Of a stretch of DNA of 37,345 nt, positions 26,507-32,989 are shown one piece after another. The stretch comes from Rubripirellula sp. (GTDB lineage: Bacteria; Planctomycetota; Planctomycetia; Pirellulales; Pirellulaceae). Both the position numbers and the translations under genes were made by a program. The DNA lies in assembly GCA_029213145.1 (NCBI GenBank), contig JARGNK010000050.1, positions 5,000-42,344 on the forward strand. Direction: 5' to 3'. Within the stretch, counting starts at the first letter, position 1; each line of letters starts with the position of its first letter. The notes beneath the pieces were generated by a model. It saw only the letters and a list, made by a program, of their open reading frames with translations. It ran no database searches and was not told where the DNA came from.

Positions 26507-27700
26507 TCAAGCAGCTCGTCGCTGGCCAAAAAGAGAGGCAGAGCCGACCCACCGCGCAGCAGATATCACATTGGTTATGAGAAAGTTGTGGTATGAAGGG
26601 AGTGAAATGCGAACCAGCTGTGCCGCACGCCGATACGATCTGAGCAAACCGCCGAGACGCTCAGTTGTTTCGATCTCCGCATTTATGTTGGGTTGCTGCG
26701 CAAGCGGAACGATCAGTTCGTTGACCAATCCTTGGTGGTTTCTTTCAGTGTGATAATGAACGAGGAAAGCTCCAACAGCTCTGCGCGTTGCGGTTCCGCC
26801 GAATAGAATCAGCTTGTCAAGGCATTCGGATTTCAGCGATCCGAAAAAAACGCTCCATATGTGCATTCAAGTTTGGACTTCGCGGTGGCAAGCGAACTGG
26901 CTTCACGCCCTCGCGTCGTAGGCAAGTACGAAACGACTTGCTGAATGTCGCATCACGATCCATGATCAAGTACTTCTTGTCATTGAGGAAACCGTCCTCG
27001 TGGTTGGTCAGTTCTAGGCGATCGTTTTCATCCACGTTTCATTCGGCTTGGTGGTGCAACCCGCGAAGTTGACGCGGCGCGTTTTTAGCTCGATGACAAA
27101 GAGCAAATAGAACGTTGTCAGGCCGCCCTTGGTCCAAACTTCCACAGTGGTGAAGTCAATGGATGCCATTACGTCCCAGTGCGTTTTCAGGAATGTTTGC
27201 CAGGACCCTGTGCGCCGGCGTGTCGGTGCAGGCTCAATGCCGTGGGCCTTGAGGATGTTGCCAATGGTGGAGTCGCAGGTATGGTAGCCGACGTTCGATA
27301 GCCCACCGCTGATACGGTCGTAGCCCCAGGTCGGATTCTCTGTAGCGAACTTCACGGTCAAATCAACGATCACTTGTCGCGTCCTTGGCCGACCAAATTT
27401 CTTCTCTTTTCGGTTGGAGTAGTCCCACTTATTGGCTACCAACTGACGGTGCCAACGCAAGATGGTGTCCGGCGTGAATAGGGTCCCAACCTGTTTGAGT
27501 TGTTTGCGTCCCAGTACCCTGCCTTTGACTGCCAGTCGACGTCGCTGGTCATCAGTTAACAAGATTCGCTTCTTGCCGATCTTCTCTTTGAGAATGGCAT
27601 TCTCGGTGCAAAGGTACTCAATGATTTCTTGTTGTTGTCGATTGATCCAGCCGGCAAGAATGATCAGTATCAACTGCCACGGTTGCAGGGCGAATTTCAT
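26507..27700 (-). pseudogene. Integrase-core (rve, DDE) transposase broken by two frameshifts
   Basis: Three overlapping minus-strand frames form one transposase. Residues 1-228 (27,700-27,014) carry the N-terminal part (MKFALQPWQL, ILRWHRQLVA, ENPTWGYDRISGGL) and the first catalytic Asp in ASIDFTTVEVW. The frame ends in a TAG after WMKTIA. The second piece (27,035-26,817) continues with LTNHEDGFL and the second Asp in [11 protein letters not shown], then [14 protein letters not shown]. The third (26,866-26,507) resumes with [14 protein letters not shown] and HYHTERNHQGL. Breaks lie near 27,015-27,035 and 26,840-26,860. All three DDE residues survive but no single product does. The family is common in planctomycetes; IS3- or IS481-like origin is likely. 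No terminal inverted repeats were recognised. Confidence 0.8.
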
Positions 27701-27727
27701 CGGCGTTTCAGAGATTCGGAAAACCCG

Positions 27728-27934
27728 AGAGACGCATTGGTGCGAAACGAAATGTAAACCTGCGCGTGCAAGCCTGAAAGCAATCGGAGCTTACCTGCGT
27801 TCCGGTGAGAACGATCGCAGAAACATTACCGCCGTCGACAGCACGTCGGTTCGGCTGAGATGCATGCCTGTCAAACGTTTGGAAGTCGCCTTTTTGCAGC
27901 GTTTAGTGCTCGGCTGAGTTTTTGACCCCACGGG
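27728..27934 (+). repeat. Dispersed intergenic repeat, right half (B module) alone
   Basis: This stretch matches 32,781-32,984 with many differences. Shared landmarks are AATGTAAA, GCGTTCCGxTxAGAACGATC (positions 27,797-27,816 here) and ACCCCACGG at the end. The CGTTC...GAACG hairpin (27,798-27,813, six-base loop) is preserved although the loop differs. At 32.8 kb the same module follows the A module directly; here the A module is missing and transposase debris precedes it. It carries no gene that I can support. Confidence 0.6.
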
Positions 27935-28009
27935 CTTCGGGTTGGGTTCGCTCTCTTTCGAATTGTCGGCAAACACGAATCCAAGTTGACTCGATTCAGA
28001 ACTTTTCAA
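27791..28009 (-). pseudogene. N-terminal stub of a group II intron maturase gene
   Basis: From TTG 28,009, preceded by a GGAGGGG ribosome-binding-like stretch, the frame reads KSSESSQLGFVFADNSKESE and NPKPVGSKTQPS. This resembles the variable N-terminus of group II intron reverse transcriptase/maturases as I remember them. After about residue 34 it runs into the B-module repeat, giving a chimeric tail and a stop at 27,791. None of the reverse-transcriptase motifs (such as YADD) is present, so it cannot be functional. The identification depends on the intron-like sequence upstream and is tentative. Confidence 0.45.
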
Positions 28010-28530
28010 CTTGTCATCCCCTCCGCTCCACCGGCATTACCCGGCTTCGTCACTACTACGAGATAATCCGACTTCTCGAAAGACGTCGGTCAGCGGTCGT
28101 TTCCTCCGAACAGGCCTACCAAGTCAGTTGAACTATCGTCCCATCGCTTGGATCGATCGAGATCTCCCGGGGTAAGACACAGTGACGTCCCGCCGCTCCC
28201 GCCTCCACTACACCCTGACCACGATCGGATATGGGGCGTCACGGATGAAGGCCCGCTTGCCCAGGTCAACATGCCTGCTTGGAGATTCACTTTCGTTCGG
28301 TGCTGCAGTTCGCTACAAGCTTCCATCTCACACGACCTCACGGCAAAACCAAACTCCGCAACCTCAGTCACTCGGATCGGTTCCTGCAATTGCCTTTCGC
28401 TCATGGTTACCTCCGATAGGTCCCATAAAGGACTCTCACCTTCAATCACTGCGCCATGCCCGGCGCAACTTCCGTTCCGGCTGCGCCTCCACTCCAGCAG
28501 CACAGCAAAACCAGACCTGTTACCCAACCC
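27935..28530 (-). mobile_element. Probable 5' fragment of a group II intron
   Basis: On the minus strand this stretch is GC-rich and folded-looking. It contains phrases I associate with domain I of bacterial group II introns: GATTGAAGGTGAGAGTCC, then GAACTGCAGCACCGAACG with GAAAGTGAAT and CCAAGCAGG, and GCCGGGTAATGCCGG upstream of the maturase stub. Open frames in it have low-complexity content and no recognisable family. Domains V and VI and the catalytic ORF are absent, so it is a truncated, immobile copy. The exact 5' boundary could not be placed; it ends near the stop of the ParE-type gene. Confidence 0.5.
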
Positions 28531-28578
28531 GTACTCTCATAACACCTGGATCAAAAAAGGGGGCGTTCCATTACCGCT

Positions 28579-28950
28579 TCACTTGAGTTTCTTAAGAAGC
28601 ATGGCAACTTCCATTACCAGTGCAGGCTCCAGTTCAGCAAGTCGAGCGGGAATATCCATTGAACCATGAAGAAGGGTTAGGACGATGATTTTTCCTCGGA
28701 CGCCGGTCTCGCAGACGAGTACATGTTTCTCGATGCGATAGGATTTCAGCGACGCGTGAAATGGCGGCTCTTCTCGTAGCAGATCAGGATTTTCCTTGAT
28801 GCGATTGATTCCTGATTCAAGTTTATCGAGATATTGATTGGCAACTCGCCTACCAAACTGTTCGACGGAATAGGCTTCGATTGCAATAAGATCGCGCAGC
28901 GACCTCTGCGTCATGTGCAGAGCGATCGACCGAGTTGATTTTTTGGCCAC
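28579..28950 (-). CDS. RelE/ParE-family toxin
   Basis: The 123-residue product matches the RelE/ParE toxin fold. A helical N-terminal half contains RDLIAIEAYSVEQFG and ANQYLDKLESGINRIKENP, followed by beta strands ending in KIIVLTLLHGSMDIP, the usual core with a final hydrophobic strand and basic turn. The family acts on gyrase (ParE) or on ribosome-bound mRNA (RelE); which applies here cannot be told. The start is GTG 28,950, immediately after the antitoxin TAG with no intervening base, so translation is likely coupled. About 25 residues beyond the usual 95-100 lie at the C-terminus (ELEPALVMEVAMLLKKLK). The gene ends within 50 bp of the group II intron fragment. Confidence 0.82.
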   Translation of the reverse strand: MAKKSTRSIALHMTQRSLRDLIAIEAYSVEQFGRRVANQYLDKLESGINRIKENPDLLREEPPFHASLKSYRIEKHVLVCETGVRGKIIVLTLLHGSMDIPARLAELEPALVMEVAMLLKKLK

Positions 28951-29196
28951 CTACTTGACCTTCTTCATCAGGCTTCGCAAATCGCCTTTGAATGGCACGG
29001 TTCGTCCTGCCGCAGCGTCTTCATAGCCTTCGAGAATCGCATCGCGGGCCGCGGCAGCCTCCTGGCGAACTTTCTGTTGCCGAAGTAGATCACGCACAAA
29101 CTCGCTGGGTGTCGCGTAGAGAGTGCCGTCACCAGAATTCGCATCGACGAATGCTCGCAGTTCATCGGTGAGCGACAGATTGATTGAGTTTGGCAT
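28951..29196 (-). CDS. ParD-like ribbon-helix-helix antitoxin
   Basis: This 81-residue protein begins MPNSINLSLTDELRAFVD, with a beta strand followed by TPSEFVRDLLRQQ, the ribbon-helix-helix layout of ParD/CopG-type antitoxins. The C-terminal half (EGYEDAAAGRTVPFKGDL) matches the toxin-binding tail of this family. By analogy it neutralises the downstream toxin and represses the shared promoter. The ATG at 29,196 has an AGGA stretch about 8 bases upstream. The stop TAG abuts the toxin GTG. The antitoxin-first order is typical for parDE operons. Confidence 0.85.
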   Translation of the reverse strand: MPNSINLSLTDELRAFVDANSGDGTLYATPSEFVRDLLRQQKVRQEAAAARDAILEGYEDAAAGRTVPFKGDLRSLMKKVK

Positions 29197-29234
29197 CTGA
29201 TTTTTCCTGATAGTTAGTCACTCACTCAGATTAC

Positions 29235-29263
29235 TTAATATGGCGAATAATGGCAATAAACAA
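29235..29263 (-). promoter_or_regulatory. Candidate promoter of the toxin-antitoxin operon
   Basis: On the minus strand TTGTTT (29,263-29,258) and TATTAA (29,240-29,235) are separated by 17 bases, about 40 bp upstream of the antitoxin ATG. Between them and the ATG lies GAGTGAGTGACTAACT, a short repeated stretch that could be the binding site of the RHH antitoxin. The -35 matches the sigma-70 consensus at 3 of 6 bases and the -10 at 4 of 6, so this is only suggestive. Confidence 0.35.
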
Positions 29264-29323
29264 CAAGTCATTTCGACCGCGTGTCTAATTTCGAATCCTA
29301 ATCGTTCACCCACACAACGGAAG

Positions 29324-29554
29324 CAACACTCTCGCCATAACTCTCAGTCAAAGAAGAGCTTGCGACAAAATTCCGAAAAAGACCTGGTTCGAAGAGGGTT
29401 GCTTTGGGCGTGCTTCCTAAGGTCGCCGCTTGACTATGCACCACAAGTTGACTCTCAACTGTGGTCACAAAGCCTGTTGATAAGCCGCGTTATAACGTAC
29501 TTTCTGGCAATGACTTACGTCGATGCATGGTTGAGTAAAGCTCTCTGGGTTGGT
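29324..29554 (+). repeat. Dispersed intergenic repeat, left half (A module), copy 1
   Basis: This copy aligns with 32,568-32,795 and 37,159-37,345. The best conserved block is GGTTCGAAGAGGGTTGCTTT followed by GGGCGTGCTTCCT, with a second block TTTCTGGCAATGACTTACGT. A hairpin lies at 29,440-29,465 (ACCAC, bulged A, AGTTGA, loop CTC, TCAACT, GTGGT). It is not followed by the B module; downstream sequence is unrelated. The surrounding spacer (29,197-29,789) holds no supportable gene apart from promoters. Confidence 0.8.
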
Positions 29555-29728
29555 CGCCACTTCTGCTTACGAGCACTTCGCGATTGCCAAAGTGCCAACT
29601 GTGTCGCTTTCACTCTCAGGCTCTCACCCGCTTTGGGCCGCATAAGTTAGCGATGTCGCTTTCCGGTCGCGCGTAAGATTCGAAATTTGATGTTTCATAC
29701 ATCTAAGATCGGATTCGATGTGCAGAGG

Positions 29729-29756
29729 TTTGCGATGGCAAGAATACCCCTACAAT
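29729..29756 (+). promoter_or_regulatory. Candidate promoter of the SUMF1-domain gene
   Basis: TTTGCG at 29,729 and TACAAT at 29,751-29,756 are spaced by 16 bases, about 35 bp before ATG 29,790. An AGAGG stretch stands 8 bases upstream of that ATG. These signals support 29,790 as the ancestral start of the gene rather than TTG 29,868. Planctomycete promoters are poorly characterised, so this is a weak call. Confidence 0.35.
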
Positions 29757-29867
29757 GAGGTTGCTCCAGTTCTCTGTAGAGGTTGCTCGATGGCGAATGA
29801 CTCCTAGGATCCGTACTACCGTTGGCTAGGGATACCCGCCGCGGAACAACCGGCAAACCACTATCGG

Positions 29868-32246
29868 TTGCTTGGTCTAACAGTATTCGAGTCAGACCCG
29901 GAAGTGATCGAAGCGGCCGCCATGCGGCAGATGGTACATGTTCGGTCCTACGCACTCGGTCCGCACGGTGAATTATCTCAGTCACTTTTGAGTGAGATCG
30001 CCGACGCAAAGCTGACCCTTCTTGATTCGCAGCGGAAGCGACAGTATGACGAAGACCTCCGCGAGCAGACCAATCAGGCTTCCACCACGAAACCAGTTTC
30101 CTGTCCCAGCTGTGCGGTCAACTTGACGTTCAATGAGAGCAGTTTTGGCAAGCAGGTACGCTGCAGTCAGTGCCAGACGATTCTGCAAATCTCTAGCGAT
30201 GGAAGCCGATGCAGTGAAGCGTCCCAGTTGGCGACAACTCAACTACCGACGCAAGCTTCACCTTTTGACGATTACTTCAATTCTGATCTGCCTTCGTTTC
30301 CAACCTCGAAGGCGCAGCAAGCTTCGGCAAACCGAACCGCACGAAAGAGAACTCGTAAGCACAAATCAGCCTCTAGTTGGATCTCAGCAATAGCAGTCCC
30401 AATGGGTGGTGTTTGCGGTATTTGCCTCGCAATTGGGATTTTGTGGATCGGCTTTAAGAAAGATCCACGTGGCATCATAGTTGCCAAAGCGAACGTGCAA
30501 GGCAACAAAGCAGATGCGGTCATTCCTGGTGACTTGAAATCCGCGCAGGGCGAAGTGGTTGCAAGTGAGACTGGTGCTCAGAGATCAGTGGGTTTGAAGG
30601 TTGAAGCGACTCCACCATTGCGAGCAATCGCACCCTTCAATACCGAGCAAGCTAAAGTCCATCAAGAGGCTTGGGCCGATTATCTCGGTCAAGAAGTTGA
30701 GATCGTGAACTCGATTGGAATGAAGCTCAAATTGATTCCGCCTGGGAAGTTCGTGACGAAAGCGTCAAATGAAGATAAAAACGGGACGCGTGCGCACCAA
30801 GTGACATTAACCAACGCGTTTCGTCTTGGCGCTCAAGAGGTAACACAGTTGCAGTATTTTCAGGTAATGGGCGCGAATCCAAGTCATTTCCAAGGCCCGT
30901 CAAATCCTGTTGAACAAGTGAGTTGGCATAGTGCGGTCGAGTTTTGTCGAAAGCTGTCAGAACTTCCTGAGGAGCAGGCCAAAGGACATGTTTATCGATT
31001 ACCGACGGAAGCAGAGTGGGAGTATGCGTGTCGTGCCGGCACTACAACTAATTATAGCTTTGGTGATGAAGAATCGTATCTGTCCGAGTACGCGTGGTAT
31101 GGGCGCAATGCAGATGGAACAACTCATCCTGTTGCTGAAAAAAGTCCGAACGCCTGGGGCTTATTTGATATGCACGGAAACGTGTTTGAATGGTGTATGG
31201 ATTGGTATGGGGATTATCCCAGCGAAAGCGTAACGAATCCCATGGGACCTCAATCTGGTCTTAGCCGTGTGGACCGAGGCGGCAGTTGGGATAAAGTCGC
31301 TCTTGATTGTCTCTCATCTAGACGTGGTCGGCTCCCTCCTTCGAAGGCGGTTAGGGTCACAGGTTTTCGCGTTGTCTGTATCATCGCGCAAAGTGGAGTC
31401 CGACTTGGAGGGGCGGCGCCTCATGCGACCACATCATCCACCTCGAGTGAAAGGGACCATGATGACCCTGGCGATTTTGGATTGTCACCTGAACCCAACA
31501 TTTTGAGCCAGGCTCCCGACTTGGCGGTCGCACCCCTTAATCCAGAACAAGCGAAAAACTCTCAAGAGGCATGGGCAAGACATCTCGGTGTACCCGTCGA
31601 GATCGAAAACTCAATTGGGATGAAGTTTCGACTCATTCCAAGTGGTATCTATGAGAAGGCTACCAATCTCGACGAGAAGTCTATTAACAGCTTTTACTTG
31701 GCCAAATGCGAGGTCAGGCAGCACATGTATCAACAGATAATGGGAAGTAATCCGAGCATCAGGGGGAATCGCGGTTGGACTCGCCCTGTGACGAGTATCA
31801 CTTGGAATGATGCTTCAAGTTTCTGTTCCAAGTTGAGTCAGAAGGAACAGCGTGTTTATCGACTGCCCAGGAGCAATGAGCTGGAATTTGCTGGACTTGC
31901 CGGATCATTGTCCAACTATTCGTTCGGTGATGATATCGGTCAAATTGGTCAATATGCCTGGTTTAATGCCAACGCAGGCTCAGGCTCTCGAAATGTTGGA
32001 ACGAAGCTTCCCAACGCTTGGGGCTTATTCGATATGCACGGCAACGTGCAAGAGTGGCGGTCTGATCCGGTTGGCTTGAAACGATACATCGGTGGTGGTA
32101 GCTGGCGTTATCCGGCGACGCATTGTGGCCTTGGTCCCAATGCTCGAAATCCCATCGCCCTGGGAACACGGAGTCACAATGTTGGATTTCGTGTGTTGTT
32201 GGAACTCCGACGTGCCGATCAACCCGAACTGACCCTCCCCCCGTGA
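29868..32246 (+). CDS. J-like/zinc-ribbon membrane protein with two SUMF1-type domains; 5' end interrupted
   Basis: Numbering from TTG 29,868. Residues 1-70 are the J-like region common in planctomycetes (FESDPEVIEAAAMRQMVHVR...QRKRQYDEDL). Residues 79-102 form a CxxC...CxxC zinc ribbon. About 171-196 is one membrane segment, then two tandem SUMF1/formylglycine-enzyme-fold domains begin near 278 and 578. The domains are about 300 residues apart and share NSIGMK and WGLFDMHGNV. The first retains RLPTEAEWEYACRAG and DRGGSW; neither has the paired catalytic cysteines of a true formylglycine-generating enzyme, so a binding or regulatory role is likelier. The frame continues upstream to GATCCG at 29,808 as DPYYRWLGIP and is cut by TAG 29,805. 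ATG 29,790 is in frame (MANDS, then stop). The gene is therefore nonsense-mutated, read through, or starts at TTG. A terminator follows the stop. Confidence 0.75.
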   Translation: MLGLTVFESDPEVIEAAAMRQMVHVRSYALGPHGELSQSLLSEIADAKLTLLDSQRKRQYDEDLREQTNQASTTKPVSCPSCAVNLTFNESSFGKQVRCSQCQTILQISSDGSRCSEASQLATTQLPTQASPFDDYFNSDLPSFPTSKAQQASANRTARKRTRKHKSASSWISAIAVPMGGVCGICLAIGILWIGFKKDPRGIIVAKANVQGNKADAVIPGDLKSAQGEVVASETGAQRSVGLKVEATPPLRAIAPFNTEQAKVHQEAWADYLGQEVEIVNSIGMKLKLIPPGKFVTKASNEDKNGTRAHQVTLTNAFRLGAQEVTQLQYFQVMGANPSHFQGPSNPVEQVSWHSAVEFCRKLSELPEEQAKGHVYRLPTEAEWEYACRAGTTTNYSFGDEESYLSEYAWYGRNADGTTHPVAEKSPNAWGLFDMHGNVFEWCMDWYGDYPSESVTNPMGPQSGLSRVDRGGSWDKVALDCLSSRRGRLPPSKAVRVTGFRVVCIIAQSGVRLGGAAPHATTSSTSSERDHDDPGDFGLSPEPNILSQAPDLAVAPLNPEQAKNSQEAWARHLGVPVEIENSIGMKFRLIPSGIYEKATNLDEKSINSFYLAKCEVRQHMYQQIMGSNPSIRGNRGWTRPVTSITWNDASSFCSKLSQKEQRVYRLPRSNELEFAGLAGSLSNYSFGDDIGQIGQYAWFNANAGSGSRNVGTKLPNAWGLFDMHGNVQEWRSDPVGLKRYIGGGSWRYPATHCGLGPNARNPIALGTRSHNVGFRVLLELRRADQPELTLPP

Positions 32247-32276
32247 ACGGTACCAGTGAATTTGAGAGAATCATCG

Positions 32277-32304
32277 CCGGGCGAAGCCCGGAAAGGATTT
32301 TTTT
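32277..32304 (+). terminator. Rho-independent terminator
   Basis: CCGGGC, loop GAA, GCCCGG (32,277-32,291) forms a perfect 6-bp GC stem, followed six bases later by seven Ts (32,298-32,304). It lies 31 bp after the stop of the SUMF1-domain gene and would end its transcript before the convergent region. Confidence 0.7.
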
Positions 32305-32331
32305 CAGATGTCTCAGAAACGTTATCAAGTA

Positions 32332-32463
32332 GAGCAGGTTGTTCAATGTCTCCTCCACGGTCGATCGAACGAGTTCATCAAGGTGGCCGCGAACGGCATC
32401 ACCGTCAATCTTGATGGCATCACGAATCTCTTCGCCAACGCGATCTTCTGGTACATTCGTCAT
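32332..32463 (-). pseudogene. N-terminal stub of an IS256-family transposase
   Basis: From ATG 32,463 the minus strand reads MTNVPEDRVGEEIRDAIKID, then GDAVRGHLDELVRSTVEETL and NNLL. This matches the N-terminus of planctomycete IS256-type (mutator) transposases as remembered; those normally continue with an acidic Ala/Glu-rich segment. Here similarity stops after 44 codons, and the frame runs into unrelated sequence, the terminator and the neighbouring gene's antisense strand. The catalytic domain is missing. Confidence 0.65.
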
Positions 32464-32567
32464 CGTCAGTCCTTGGTTTCTGGAATTGGATGATGTGGTA
32501 ATCAAATCAATACCAGAGCCAGGGCTGGCTCTCAAATGAGCGCAACAATCAGGACGTTATCTCGAAA

Positions 32568-32984
32568 CAACACCCTCGCCGTAACTCATAATCAATAAAG
32601 ACTTTGTGAAAAAGTTTCAAAATAGACATGGTTCGAAGAGGGTTGCTTTGGGCGTGCTTCCTCCGGTCACCGCTCGACCAGGCAACACCAGTTGACTCTC
32701 AACGGTGGTCAAAACGCCTTCTTTTATGCCGCGAGATAACGTGCTTTCTGGCAATGACTTACGTCGATGAATGATTGTGTGAGACTCTCTGGGGTGGGCG
32801 GAATGTAAAGCTGCGTGGTCAAGCCCGCGAGCGATCGACGATTGTCGCGTTCCGATCAGAACGATCGCGTGAACACGGCCGACGTCTAATGGCACATCAG
32901 TTAGGCCGAGGTGCTTGGCACCCGTGTTCAGGAAACCTCGTTTCTAAAGCGTCGGAGCGTCGGCCGAGTTCTTCACCCCACGGC
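32568..32984 (+). repeat. Dispersed intergenic repeat, complete A+B copy
   Basis: The A module (32,568-32,795) is directly followed by the B module (to 32,984), the only place in the window where both occur together. The A hairpin is CACC, A, GTTGA, CTC, TCAAC, GGTG at 32,686-32,707; the B hairpin is CGTTC/GAACG at 32,848-32,863. It fills the space between the IS256 stub and the 3' end of the DUF1592 gene. Open frames here are short, and none has a recognisable family or repeats intact in the other copies, so a non-coding element is likelier than a gene. Confidence 0.75.
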
Positions 32985-32989
32985 CTACC

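Noticed and set aside
26449..26580. In-frame continuation of the 333-residue LEPR protein past its TAG
   Set aside because: The frame stays open for about 44 codons, but the sequence shows no adhesin-like composition and overlaps the transposase remnant from 26,507.
28090..28669. Overlapping open frames of 134-173 codons on both strands
   Set aside because: They fall in the group II intron-like RNA region; the products are Ser/Gly/Arg-rich and typical of spurious calls on structured RNA.
29240..29650. 136-codon plus-strand open frame
   Set aside because: It spans the A-module repeat, and the other two copies do not keep the same frame open, so it is unlikely to be a gene.
31963..32535. 190-codon minus-strand open frame
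   Set aside because: Only its internal part (32,463-32,332) is meaningful, as an IS256 transposase stub; the rest is antisense to the SUMF1-domain gene or spacer.
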